Of a DNA stretch of 64,000 nt, positions 13,216-24,741 are shown piece after piece. This stretch comes from Hyperoplus lanceolatus (lineage: Eukaryota > Chordata > Actinopteri > Uranoscopiformes > Ammodytidae), in assembly GCA_026929865.2 (NCBI GenBank), contig CM049397.1, positions 28,021,198 through 28,085,197 of the forward strand, given 5' to 3'. The notes beneath the pieces are model-generated. The model made no database searches, was not told where the DNA came from, and saw nothing but the letters and a program-made list of their open reading frames with translations. Position 1 is the first letter of the stretch. The number at the start of each line of letters is the position of its first letter. Both the position numbers and the translations under genes were made by a program.

Positions 13216-13266
<51 letters not shown>
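13216..13266. repeat. (CA)n microsatellite
   Basis: About 51 bp of CA repeat, in opposite sense to the GT tract that starts about 120 bp downstream. Confidence 0.97.
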
Positions 13267-13271
<5 letters not shown>

Positions 13272-13387
13272 ATACATACACATTTACAAACATGCACATG
13301 CATACACGCATTAGACACTGAGTAAACTTCCAGGAAAATGTAAGCAGTGGTTTGCATCACACATGAGATGAAGCCAAAGTTCTTAAG

Positions 13388-13545
<158 letters not shown>

Positions 13546-14431
13546 ACAGGTGGGAAATGGCTTATGTGTCAATTCATTAGATCAGGTATCCAGGTGCATC
13601 ATTTATATCCCTCAGCAGATGCTGACCACACAAACAAAGAGATACACACTACCAGACACACATCATTTTTATCTGTTTGCACACGCACACACACTCATAA
13701 AGTTAATTCGGATGGCTTTCAGAGAAGGGCAAAAGATATCGAAGTAAACAAACAGTACTTAAAAAGAGAGACAGCAACATGCATTAGTGCAGCCAGTTTA
13801 AGTTTATTTTTACTAGTATTTGATTAGACTACTTATTTTTTAATCATTATTTTAAAGAGGTTGATCTTATATCCTTAAAAGTTTACATTTAACTATTATT
13901 TACTGAAGACTGACTGTTGTTACACTTATTTAGCCAACATAGAAAACAGTATTGTAAATATGGACTGACATTTCCTTGAGCACTACACAAATGCAGGGGA
14001 TGAAATTCACCAAACCAGACTTACTCTATGAACAGATTCTCTCAACAAAAGGGTTCTGTAGAAATTTCCATAACATTGGCAGTGAAAATATGCAAAAACT
14101 TTTGACATTATTAAAAAAAAAAAAAAATGCAAATTTGTTGGAGAGCGAGAGACATGGCATCTGGCTGACACAGTGGGTATTGGGATGGCCACTTGTGGGA
14201 GTTGGCACAGAGAAGTGACATCACCTGTCACAATGTTTAATTAACACCTTGGAGTGTGTGTGTGTCTGTGTGTGCGTGTGCATGTGTGTGTGTGGGCTCT
14301 TGCTCTGTCTCATTTAAAAGCCTGTGTGATTGTTCACGTAAGTGTGTGGATTAATTAGTACAGTGGCATTTGACTGCATGCATTTAATTTGCTTTTCGGA
14401 TCCATACATTTTTGCACCTGCACAATTGTTA
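13546..14431. other. Stretch without recognised gene
   Basis: AT-rich DNA with a poly-A run near 14113-14127 and a short degenerate GT repeat at 14252-14295. No gene recognised. Confidence 0.55.
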
Positions 14432-14603
14432 TAGTTTTTTTCGATTGCTAAACCACAGTGGGCACAACTGTAGCTCAATGTGCAAAGCTCTAACTACAGT
14501 CTGCACTACCAACAGTCACTGGAGCTGAACAGTTCACTTCACCTGCAAAACAGGTTCAGTGCAGCAAACACTATGAACCAGCTTCATTGAGATAACACAC
14601 ACT

Positions 14604-15373
14604 GGCCGCGTTTCCAAGATTCGATCGTTCTTTGGGACCAAAGAAGGGTCGAAAGAAGGGTTTGCCTAAGAAGGAGCGCTAAAGGAGCGCTAAGATGTTT
14701 CCCAGATGGCTTCTTAAAGCGGCTACGAGTAACATTTAAATATTTTTTAAACAGCCTCATGTTTCCTCTGATAATCATGAATTACCTTTAACAGCAAACG
14801 AGATGTAAACCGTCTGGCTTCGCGCACGGCGAGGCTGTTGGTTCGCAGCGAGAAGGTGTTGTATTGCAGCCATGGTTTCTCACACGCACGGACTTTGGCA
14901 ACGCCTTTAGCAGGTGGAGCCGCTCTGGATGAGGTTCAGCTGAGTTCAATTAAATCTGTTTCTTTGATATCTGTGAAATGCCACAGGGTTGTTGATGTTT
15001 TTTTTTGTATGTGTAGTAGTACTATAAACTCACATGTGTGTGGAAAACGTAAACGTCTAATTCATTAAAACATTTTTTTTTCTCTACTATTAGTCTATGT
15101 TTCTTGCGCCAGTGGTCCGCATTGAGCATTGTTTTATTATTTCGAAAAGTGGAGGAAATAAATTTCCCTGACGCGTCATGATCACTGACGATTTGGTCGC
15201 TAAGAAGGTTGAAAGAGTGGGTCAGCTCCGTCTTACAGTTCCGTCTTAGTGAAAGAACTTCTTTCGCTAAGAACGAATCTGGGAAACGCATTCTTCTTTC
15301 ACAGCGTTCTTAAGAGCGCTCCAAAGAAGTACTTAGCCCAAAGAGGCTCTTAACGAATCTGGGAAACGCGGCC
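14604..15373 (-). mobile_element. Harbinger-type deletion derivative nested in mariner copy A
   Basis: The termini GGCCGCGTTTCC and GGGAAACGCGGCC match the 1,887-bp relative at 35015-36901. ACT flanks both sides (14601-14603 and 15374-15376), a 3-bp target duplication. The sequence is in reverse orientation to that relative. From about 14803 rightward it matches the relative's left 575 bp, including the start of the transposase frame. The first about 110 bp match the relative's right end. The middle is gone and replaced by 85 bp of an unrelated repeat (14718-14802). No functional protein is encoded. Confidence 0.9.
14718..14802 (-). mobile_element. 85-bp end of the TTAA-type repeat family captured inside a Harbinger copy
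   Basis: After TTAA (14714-14717) the sequence AGCGGCTACGAGTAACAT begins. The rest reads as the reverse complement of the right ends of the elements at 18814-19718 and 62757-63681, through TTAACAGCAAACGAG. It stops abruptly where Harbinger sequence resumes. The intact Harbinger relative has TTAAG at the same left junction, so microhomology or a TTAA target may have been used. Confidence 0.85.
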
Positions 15374-15717
15374 ACTGTCAGTCAGAAAAAACTCAGAGTA
15401 TAAACACAAGCATCAAACCCCAATACACAAATGACAAACTTTTAATCGTTACAGTTTGAATAATTTGAGTTATTTCACACAAATAACGTAATATTTTCTT
15501 TAATGAAAGAGTGAAATTATTTCACATGAAATTGTTTATTTTATAACATACCAGTTATGTTTAGGTAAACAAAAATAAATGAAAATCAGACATTTGCTTC
15601 AATAGATACATCTTTTTATTTAATGTTTTATTGATATTTATCTGTGTAAATATTCTATAATTGTAATACAGAAGTACAATTCCTGTAAAGTTGTCATTTA
15701 CTGTAAGGGTGCAACTC

Positions 15718-15961
15718 TTACGTTTTTGTTTGCTGGAAAATTCGTATTACAGATTCATCTTTAGATCTTTGCAGATTGGTTTGCACCCTCAACCCTGCCT
15801 CTCTCAATGAGAGACCATGATTCACAACAGGGTTTATCAGTGTAGCCCTTACTGTATTTACAGTAATCAGAAAATACAGCTCTATGTCTACTAGGTCTTC
15901 CACACATTGACACTCTCACTGCCACTCTTCTCCCTCCAACAACCTGTCTTCATTGGTCCAT
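15718..15961 (-). pseudogene. Mariner transposase exon-1 remnant (copy A)
   Basis: Reading the minus strand from an ATG at 15961, the frame starts M-D-Q and meets a TGA as the fourth codon where the full-length relative has M-D-P-E. Further on, residues VNHGLSLREAGLRVQTNL align with VNHGLSMTEAGLRVQPNL of the relative at 45959-45652. This is the N-terminal helix-turn-helix-type DNA-binding region of an IS630/Tc1-like transposase. No catalytic region follows: the DDE core was lost by internal deletion. The fragment lies between the nested Harbinger element and the duplicated right end. It is clearly non-functional. Confidence 0.8.
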
Positions 15962-16030
15962 GTCCCCCAAAAATACTATATACTGTATATACTGTATGTT
16001 CACTAACAAGTCTAAAATAAGACACTTTCT

Positions 16031-16666
16031 TAGTGTTTCAGTTGAAATTGCAATCAGCAGTGTTTTAAAATGCACTAGGCTGATATCCATTCTGTTTTGA
16101 ATGCGTGGTTTACAGTTGTGACAGCAGTGTGTTAGCATTTGAAAAAAGTGCTGGAAATCCACAGTGGTGTGCAGGTTGTGGTTAAGCCATGAGATAGGTG
16201 TGTAGAGTTTTGAAAATTGTGTTTAATCAATGGAAAATGAGCTAGAGTTTGGTCCACATGAACCGCTGCTCTGCATACTGTTGTTATAGTTTTGCACTTG
16301 TTGTTCCAGTTGTGCCCACTGTGGTTTAGCAATTGAAAAAAACTGTAGTGTTTCAGTTGAAATTGCAATCTGCAGTGTTTGAAATGCACTAGGCATTCAT
16401 TCTGTTTTGAATGTGTGGTTTACAGTTGTGGCAGCAGTGTGTTAGCATTTGAAAAAAGTGCTGGAAATCCACAGTGTTGTGCAGGCTGTGGTTAAGCCAT
16501 GAGATAGATGTGTAGAGTTTTCGAAAATTGTGTTTAAGCAATGAAAAACGTGCTAAAACGAGCTACAGTTTGGTCCGAATGAACCGCTGCACTGCATACT
16601 GTTGTTAGTGTTTTGCACATGTCGCTCCAGTTGTGCCTACTGTGGTTTAGCAATCGTAAAAAACTG
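16031..16666. repeat. Tandem duplication of the mariner copy A right end
   Basis: Two head-to-tail units, 16031-16345 and 16346-16666 (315 and 321 bp), each starting TAGTGTTTCAGTTGAAATTG and ending in the mariner terminus plus TA. They differ by scattered substitutions and small indels, so the duplication is not recent. Each unit carries its own complete right terminus. Confidence 0.92.
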
Positions 16667-16674
16667 TAAATGTG

Positions 16675-16678
<4 letters not shown>

Positions 16679-16710
<32 letters not shown>
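16679..16710. repeat. (GT)n microsatellite
   Basis: A 32-bp GT run just outside the right end of mariner copy A. Confidence 0.95.
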
Positions 16711-16715
<5 letters not shown>

Positions 16716-16808
16716 TCATGTTTCTATGGCGTGTAATTAGCATCAAAGTTCATATCAGTGGGTAATTGTGATAGCAGGTTTTTATGTGTGTGCATGTCAT
16801 GGTACACT

Positions 16809-16995
<187 letters not shown>

Positions 16996-17184
16996 CATAC
17001 TTAGGTGTGTGCATGTCAATGACAGCTGAGGTCACTCCTGGGGGTTTTAATCTGGCCTCTCATCAGGAAGTGGGATGGCTTCACCGCGGTCTGATTGGAG
17101 TTTCCACCGGCAACCCAGAGGTTCACCAGCTGTACCGATGATCCGCTTCCTGTTACGGTGGAATCCTCTCTCTTCCTCTTTCAG

Positions 17185-17209
17185 CCTCTCTGTCTCTCTC
17201 TCTCTCTTT

Positions 17210-17244
<35 letters not shown>

Positions 17245-17311
17245 TACACACACACACACACACGCACACACACACACATACACACACACATACACACACA
17301 CACACACACAC
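17185..17311. repeat. Compound (CT)n-(CA)n microsatellite
   Basis: A mostly pure CT run at about 17185-17241 joins directly to a CA run with CACG and CATA interruptions at 17246-17311. It is a compound pyrimidine/alternating repeat and holds no gene. Confidence 0.95.
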
Positions 17312-18809
17312 TTTTCTTCTCATTATCCAGCAGTGAATTGGACCTTAGGACACCCTCTGTCACACCTTGGAGTGGTGATTAGTGTCTCTTCAGATTCTCT
17401 ACTCGCCCTCTCATACCACTAAATACTTTTCACATCACACACTGTTATTAGCAGAGTCCTTAAACTTGACTCAGTTGAGTTAGTTCAACAATTATGGTGA
17501 TAGTTAGGTTCATTTAGTGGGTAGCAGAGCACTTCTCAAGGTCAAAAGTAATTCAATATATCCGTAAGGAGATCGCAGACTCAAACAGAGCATGGCTTGC
17601 TTTTTTGCCAGGTGCTTATTTAGAGATCCTCTCTGGGTCCGTTGAAGCTGTTTGTACATTTACAGATGTGGGAATGCCATAAATGTCCTGGTATGGACTA
17701 TATATAATATAGCTCGCTGTAGTATTGTTTTTTTTAAATACCAGTACACCCATTTTCTATATTTCCAGCCCAGAATATGTGAAGCATTGATATGTTAATA
17801 CCAATTGGCATGTTTTCATTTCCTACATTGTAATTATTTAATTTCTGTTTTTTTTGTTAGTTTATCTGATCTTTAATTAGCTTTTGATTTAATTTATTGT
17901 TCCATGCACCTGCAATATTTTTCTAAAGCGCTGAATTTATGACTCTCATTTTTTTGTCACTTTGCTTGTTGGCAAAGATGTTGCCTCTTGGTTTCAAACA
18001 AAGGAAAAACATTTTTAACTATTGCACCTGGTCAAATAGGTGAGATTCGAAAATTGTTCATGGATAACAGAGGTTTTTTTATAGAGCAAAAAAATATATG
18101 CTCCCTGATCTTTTTGTCTCATTTCTCTTTCTGTTGCTATGACTTTTTTTTTCTTCTTTCCGTCTTCCTGTGGTTTGACTACTTCATCATCTGGGGCTCT
18201 GTGACAGCAAAGCATTAATCCTGGCCCTTCTCACACCCATAAACACACACATGTGCACCAACACAATATAGCCACACAATACAGCCACACAGACATACCT
18301 GCAAAAACACAGATACATGTTTATATGAACCCGCATTCATGTGTTCACCTGACGTGCCCATACTCCTGTATATTAACGCACACATGATTGCATGAATGGG
18401 CACATAACCTGGGTGTAAGGATGACAGATCTGCAGAGGGATTCGATCCCTCTTCAAGCACAGTTAATGTTCATTTTATTCCCGCGCAGTCCGGAAGCTGG
18501 AATGAAAGATGTAAAATGAAAAATAGCTCTGACATTTACAAGGTTACACACATTTGAGTGCAGCAATGAAACTTAATGCAATCAATAGATAGTGCAAAGT
18601 GCTACAAACAGTCTCACATAACTGTATTATCATATTTATTATAGATATATTCATATAGCCATTGCTAGGCAACTGGAAACGAGCATTGTTAAATACTGAA
18701 GCCATTATTTAAGTACCTCACATTTCACACTAGAGATATCTCTTAAAAGTCAGCCACACAGCCTCATGGGAGCTGTAGTTCTTGAATGCTTGATGAGCAT
18801 GATGGATAC
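17312..18809. other. Stretch without recognised gene
   Basis: AT-rich sequence with several T-runs (17728, 17849, 18144). A loosely CA-rich patch lies at 18236-18310. No recognised gene or element boundary. Confidence 0.55.
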
Positions 18810-19722
18810 TTAAAGCCAATACGAGTAACATGGCACGTTGGCGTCCCCTTTGGACAAAAGCGGTAGGATTTTTACGACGCCCGCTGTCGCAAAACTGTTT
18901 TCTAGCTCGTGCCAGGCGTGCGAGTGTGAACTGAGAAGGGAGCAATATAGTGCATGTCCGTGTGTGAGAGTGGTTTTGACACTGCATCAACTAATGCCAG
19001 TCAGTGCTACACACACCTGATTGCAATGAGTTGATGCAGCAGCGTCACCTAACTACTCTCTCTCTCTCACGGAGCTGAAAGATTACGTGTCCTCACAGAA
19101 ATCGAATGAACGAGAGACGGCAGTTAGTATGGATCACAATGAGGTAACGTATTTGTGTTGTTGATGTAAATAATGACTATTTCAGATAATGGTTATCTGA
19201 TGATGGTGAAGCAAACTTTGTGTTAGTACCAACCGCTCATTCATTTAGGAGTTAACACTGCAGTCTAGTTTCGCTCTCGTGAAATTGTATACACGTTGCT
19301 TGGCAATGCCCTCGTCCCGCCCGTAGCCTATATCACTCTCCCTTCTAGCTTTTCTTCATTGCATTCTCTTTTTTTCTTTGATGGTTCAGCCCCGTTATCA
19401 GTCATTATGACAACAAATAACTGTATCAAACAAGGCTCCCGCTCCCCTTCCCTCACCTGGAGGGATAGGCTTCTCAAATCGCGTTGCTGCTCCACACTGA
19501 AATATGCGATCAATACGGATATGTGACCATAGAGCCTGCACGAGCGAACCGAAAATTGGACTGGGTGTGCGACCAGACCAAAAGCAGTAATAAAAACTAT
19601 ATAAAAATGTCTTTCTTTGCACTGATGGTCTTGTTTGCTGTTAAAGGTAATGTATGATTATCAGAGGAAACATGAGGCTGTTTAATTAAAAGATATTTAA
19701 ATGTTACTCGTAGCCACTTTAA
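18810..19722 (+). mobile_element. TTAA-flanked TIR element, family unnamed (copy 1)
   Basis: TTAA occurs at 18810-18813 and 19719-19722. Between them the 905-bp element begins AGCCAATACGAGTAACAT and ends ATGTTACTCGTAGCCACT, an imperfect inverted terminal repeat of about 18 bp. A second copy at 62757-63681 is colinear over its whole length. A TTAA target is used by piggyBac and Kolobok elements; I cannot decide between them. No transposase domain is visible. Both copies keep an ATG-GAT-CAC-AAT-GAG followed by GTAA (19129-19146), which could be a remnant first coding exon and splice donor of a parent element. An 11-bp inverted repeat (CTGCATCAACT/AGTTGATGCAG) is also conserved. Confidence 0.85.
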
Positions 19723-20643
19723 GTGGTTTATAAAATAAATGGAGAACACCTTTAAATGGGGCACAACATCAGCTTCCAATACTAAAACAAAAGAGAAATA
19801 TTACGCTTGAACCATGAAATATTTTAGTTTTAACCCGCCCCTATTTTTCCACATCGATTGATACAGTTAATACGGGTTCTAAATATTTTTGGAAGTTGTA
19901 TCTATGAAAACAAAGGAAACAAATGTTTGAGAGTTAAGTTCCTCTGAAAAATGAAGAAGAGGCATAGTCTGTGTTTGAAGCATTTGCCATGTGCTTTAAA
20001 ACCATCCTCAGGACCAGAAAGAGGAGAGCTGTTTACTTTTCCATGCTGTAGTCAATACTGATTCTATGAGGCCGCTTATCCATGACAGATGGAGTATTCG
20101 TCATTCGTCGTATCAGAAACCGAAACCTTTTTTTATCATACTGCAGCTGTCGTGGCATGAAGATATGATTTAAATGTTGCTGTTTATATAACCCTTATTG
20201 ATTTAGACAATGTAAAGTAGACACTGTGGGTGTTCAATACTTTACATTTACAACTGTGATTGTCATCTGATTATCCTCAATACTCATTTTGCAATCAGAG
20301 AGAGCCTATCCCAGCATGCATTTGGGGGAAAGAAGTGACAGAGCAGACATCCATAATTGATTTGGTGTTTGCTGGATTTGGAGTGGAAACAAGATTGTGG
20401 GACTTTGACATTTGGTAGAAAACCAGAAATGAGAAAACAAGGGGCCCCTGGATAGAGCTGCTTGGTAGCTAAGTTTTTCAGATTTCAGAGCAATGCGCTT
20501 CCTCACAAGGGCTATCATGGTGCCTTTGAACATTAAGCTAATTGGGCTCCCACAGTCATCAGCAAAGTGGGAAGAGAGCTTTCTCAGTCACTCTCCCTGG
20601 GCCTATCCAGGTTTTACTGTATAAACTGTAGGCTGCCCTCTGC
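19723..20643. other. Stretch without recognised gene
   Basis: AT-rich unique-looking DNA between the TTAA-type element and the SINE. Nothing recognised. Confidence 0.55.
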
Positions 20644-20920
20644 TTTTTTTTTTTTTTTTTAACCTTTATTTATACAGGTATATCCCATTGAGTCCGAAGA
20701 CTCTTTTGAAGGGAGACCTGTTCCCATTTACACGTTACCATTCACACACACATTCATACACCGATAGCAGGCTAACTATCGACATTCACACGAGACAAGG
20801 TGGGTGAAGTGTCTTGCCCAAGGACACAACAACTATGACACAGGTGGCAGGGCGGGGATCGAACCTCCAACCCTTTGATCATCGGCCGACCCGCTCTACC
20901 AACTGAGCCACAGTCGCCCC
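20644..20920 (-). mobile_element. tRNA-derived SINE
   Basis: Read on the minus strand, it begins GGGGCGACTGTGGCTCAGTTG, containing the polymerase III A-box TGGCTCAGTTGG. A B-box GGTTCGATCCC follows about 45 bp on. A non-tRNA body follows, then an ACCTGTATAAATAAAGG tail and a terminal A-run (the T-run at 20644-20660 on the plus strand). The tail resembles the 3' ends of L2-type LINEs, on which such SINEs depend. I see no clear target-site duplication, so the copy is probably old. It is not a tRNA gene: the cloverleaf does not close and the tail is a retroposon tail. Confidence 0.88.
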
Positions 20921-23213
20921 AACTTGCTTACACTGCTCCAACTCTGCTGCCTCCTAAGTTTATTTCAGAATCAAAGGATTTCTCTCAAACCCAGCCAAGT
21001 CCTTACAAGGGCATAACATTTTTATTTTTTTCAAAACACCGCCAGCATGTAATTGAAAAGCAGCATTATAATAAGAATACATGTAAATATAGATTTTATT
21101 TTGGCATGAAGGCTCTGTTTCATATCACTCCCTGTGAAAGGTAATTTAAAGACAGCAAAAATTGAGAGCAGGGAGAGATCAATGCAACCCCCACGGGGAT
21201 ATCAGGAAGACACAGCGGCAATTTAAATAGATAACTCTCAGCTGCTGATATTAATATGGAGGCGCAGCTGACAAACCAGCTAATTTGAAAAAAGCAAAAA
21301 AACTGCAGTTGTCTGAGTTAAGTAGCTTGAAATCAGAGTGTTTGCTCATGTTTCAGCTGTTAGCTAAAGGTACAGATCATTACAACACAAAGGTAATAAT
21401 TAATTGTATTTTGAGACACCTGACAGCTAAAACAGTTCAAAGCAAAAATACAATAATTAGGTAGACTCAGATGCATAGTTTCTATAAACTGGTATTGAGA
21501 CTGAAATGTTTCCACTAATCACATCACAGGCACACAGCCTGATTAACTCATTCTTATATTATGTGTTGATATCTTAATAGACTGGGTGTGTGTGTGAGCA
21601 ATTTGCATTGAGCCTCCTTGAAACCAAGATTAGGCAGAAGCAAAAGAGAAGACAGGCTTATGTCTAGCTACTTATGTGACAGCTGTGCACGTGCAGCACT
21701 GTGTGAGTGCCCTATTTTGAATGTGTAAAATCAACTGTTTATTGAAGTATCCATGGATGTCTAGGGTTTAGGACATATATACTGTGAAGGAGTGCACTGT
21801 TATCATTATTCATAACAAAGACCTCAATGGCATACAGTATGTGCAGGGGGAACAAGTGTAAGGCAGAAAATGACAACCATTCAAATTGAAAAATACATAG
21901 AATATCATAAGACGTCCGTTGTCGTTGTGACTGCAGGAATATCATATGCATACATGTTTGTCTGTGAATGCAGACAGGAATAATCCAGCTTGAAGAAAAG
22001 GAAGCAGGCAGAAAGAGTGTCAAATAGATTGTATATGTTATTAATGTCATTAGTTTATAGTATAGAACGTTATAGTTATGTCGAAAAATAGGTAGGTAAC
22101 GCTTACAATGCTACAAGCCAACGACATTATAGAAAAATTACCAAAAGAGAAATGGAAGTGAATTGAAAAGTCGCTGAGCCGTTACTTCAAAAGCATAAAG
22201 CCAAGCGCCTTTTTGATTCTAAAACTGGAGCGAGGTACAACTAGCAAGCCCTGGGCTGCAATAACTCTGTGATCTGAGAGGGAGCTTGACCATGCAACGC
22301 TTTCAAAGTGATGACAAGGATTTTGAATTGGATTCTGAAGTCAGTGGTGTAAAAGGTAAAAGAAATTAGACAGATAAAAGAAGGAAACCATGGAGACAAA
22401 AAGAAAGAAAAAAGACAGAATGAATGAGAAGGGGAGAGAGAGAGACTTGGCAGCGTGCAGACAGATTGCCCTCAGAGCTGCTAGCTATAGCTGGATAAAA
22501 GACAGGTCTTAAACCATGACCAAGGTCAACTCCCCTGCTTCCTACCTCGGCCACACTGACATATTTACACCGCCATCACCACTGCCTCTGTGTCTTTGCT
22601 CTTTTTTGTCTCGCAAAAGCTCTTCCATCTGTACCTGTCTCTCCCTCTCTCAATCACTCACTCACTGCAGCACGGCAAAACTGCAGCTGCACGGGCCAGA
22701 GAGTTTTCTGCAAGGAACTAATGTGTTTTTCTTTACCTCGACCCACTTTACTTAAGTCATTAGTAGTCCTTACTGGGGTTTCTGGGAATTTGTGAGCTTC
22801 AGCAACCTGGGGGAGTTTGGATTCCAAAATCAAAAGGTTACATATTAGATTAGATTAGATTTAACGGTAACTATCCGTGCATTACATTACATTTTACATT
22901 GTTTTTCTCCTGGCAGTGTTGAGAGAGCGTTGACATTTATTCCTTCATATTTGTGATAAAACTTACACAAAATAATTGGAACAGTTCAATGAGTAAATCA
23001 AATATATTTCATTCAGCAATCTAATTGTTTTGTTTGCGCTTTAATGACAGAATTTTTGTGAAGTTAGCTTTTCCTTCCCTTCTAATCAACTGACTCAACA
23101 AGTCAGCACTATACTTCCTACCTTTTAATCAAATAAAAAACAGAAAACAACACAGTTTTTTTCTGAATAGTTCCAGCAAGTGCACAGTACCGATCAGTGT
23201 TCTTACTCGGGTG
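20921..23213. other. Long stretch without recognised gene
   Basis: AT-rich unique-looking DNA. Holds a short TTAGA repeat at about 22845-22861 and an AG-rich patch at 22372-22446. No gene recognised. Confidence 0.5.
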
Positions 23214-24741
23214 TTGAAAAGCAGAGCCGGCCCGAGGCATAAGCGAACTAAGCGGCCGCTTAGGGCCCCCGACTGCCTGGGGGGCCCCCTAAAAAAAAAA
23301 AAAAAATTTTTTTTTTTTTTTAGTTTGTGTGTTTGATATTAACATCATACTATGCAAATGTGAGTTATCATACAAAAAAAGGAATACAATGTTTTGGTCT
23401 AGATAATTAATAGCCTAAAAATGTAATCAGTTCATCTCGGAGGAAATCCGAAATTATCTGATCATGTCACGTTCACATCCATGCACAGTGTGTATTGAGT
23501 TTTTTTAAAAACAATTGGAAATGGAGCTGCCCTAAGTTGCCCATGCACTGTGTATAGTCTATAGCCTATGTCAGCCTTGTCTGTGGAAAAAAGGATACAG
23601 TAGCTGGATAACAAAGTTCTTCTGCTTCGTTCCTCACAATGCATTTAAATGCATTCACTATATTATAGAGAAATATGTCCCGTAAAAGAAAAAGAGCTCC
23701 AAGCCCAAACCAGAGGACCCTCCATAAGATTTTATTTTATATTAATATTTTTATGGAAAATCCATGTGTCCTTCTTCAATAGCTTCTAATTCATCTGACC
23801 CAGTGTCTGCAAATTATTTGTTCACACAAGATTTCTCAGATTTAGCCTCTTAATTTTCCTCTCAAAGTGCACCAGATTCATAGCCTGGCTCCGCCCGCCC
23901 GCCTACTTCCGGCCAAATTTAATTTTCCCTTCAGTAGTCAGTCTGGGTGTACAGCGCATTTCCCAGATTCTCCGGAGAATCTACGATCGGCCAATCAGCG
24001 AACAGAGCGAGTGGCTGAGAACGCTCCAGTTTCAGTTGAATGCTGCGTTGCTTTATACTCGGAAGAAGGAGATTTCCGACTTGGTAGTTCCGAGTTCCGA
24101 CCTGTCTGTGTTCCAGTGCATCTGCTCGCGAAAGTATGGACGCCTAAAACCTTTCTCGTCCAAATAACTAAACGTTAGGCTCTAACAAGTTACTGTTGCC
24201 AGGTACCGGTAGATTCATAGACTACAATATGTAGTGAAGTCGGAAATTTCCGAGTTCCCTGTCCAACTGGAAGGCACCATCAAAAGCCGGCTCATGACAC
24301 ACGTGATGACCAAACGTGATGCGATTGGTTGGCTAATCCAGAGTGGCACTGGGCAGATCCAATAGTTTTAAACTTCGACAGACACCCGCCTCCAAGTGAG
24401 TTAACGTTTGCCAATTACAGCACTTCCAGACCATCTGTACAAATGAAATGAAGTATGGTGGTCTGGTTGGACCAGGGTACCAGATTCATGCATTTCACTT
24501 TAAAAAGGTTAAAAAAATCTCCCGGGAGGGCATACCCCCGGACCCCCCTTGGAGGGTCTGAATCTCGGCTGTCTAATATTTTCGCACAGCCGCACAGTGG
24601 AGGCACTAGCGGATAACACTGGGTGTGTGAATGATATTTAACAAAGATCTAGAGTTTCAGCAGCGCTAACATTGGAGAGGGGCCCCCTAATCATATTTCG
24701 CTTAGGGCCCCCTGAAGGCTTGGGCCGGCTCTGTTGAAAAG
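23214..24741. mobile_element. hAT-type element with perfect 8-bp TSD
   Basis: The element spans 23222-24733. It begins CAGAGCCGGCCCGAGGC and ends GGGCCGGCTCTG, fitting the CAGNG...CNCTG termini of hAT transposons. TTGAAAAG is duplicated exactly on both sides (23214-23221 and 24734-24741), the 8-bp size expected for hAT. Subterminal GCTTAGGGCCCCC motifs occur near both ends in opposite orientation. No transposase (RNaseH-like or BED) can be seen. About 600 bp of the interior is a later insertion (23881-24479). Long A and T runs sit at 23293-23322. Confidence 0.93.
23872..24488. mobile_element. Mutator-like MITE nested in the hAT element
   Basis: The insert 23881-24479 starts TAGCCTGGCTCCGCC and ends GGTTGGACCAGGGTA, whose reverse complement starts TACCCTGGTCC, so the termini are imperfectly inverted. 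CCAGATTCA is duplicated on both sides (23872-23880 and 24480-24488). Nine-base target duplications are usual for Mutator-like elements. One or two boundary bases are ambiguous because the TSD can be read as up to 11 bp (ACCAGATTCAT). No coding capacity is recognised. Sequence inside is GC-richer than its surroundings. Confidence 0.75.

Larger units (their letters stand above)
14432..16666 (-). mobile_element. Mariner (IS630/Tc1-like) copy A, interrupted by a Harbinger element
   Basis: The left end near 14432 reads AGTTTTTTTCGATTGCTAAA and then GGGCACAACTG. The right end reads GTGGTTTAGCAATCGTAAAA to CTG at 16666, followed by TA. These correspond to the termini of the full-length relative at 43933-46613. 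A 770-bp Harbinger element sits inside (14604-15373). Only an exon-1-like fragment of the transposase survives, on the minus strand at 15718-15961, so the copy is an internal deletion derivative. Its last about 320 bp are tandemly duplicated. The left terminal base appears mutated (TAG instead of CAG). Confidence 0.85.

Noticed and set aside
19398-19622. Protein shared by the two TTAA-type elements (also 63362-63589)
   Set aside because: The frame is conserved because the elements are copies of one another; it has no domain and overlaps the right-end region of the transposon.
20830-20920. tRNA gene on the minus strand
   Set aside because: A and B boxes are present, but the acceptor stem does not close and the sequence continues into a SINE body with a LINE-like tail.
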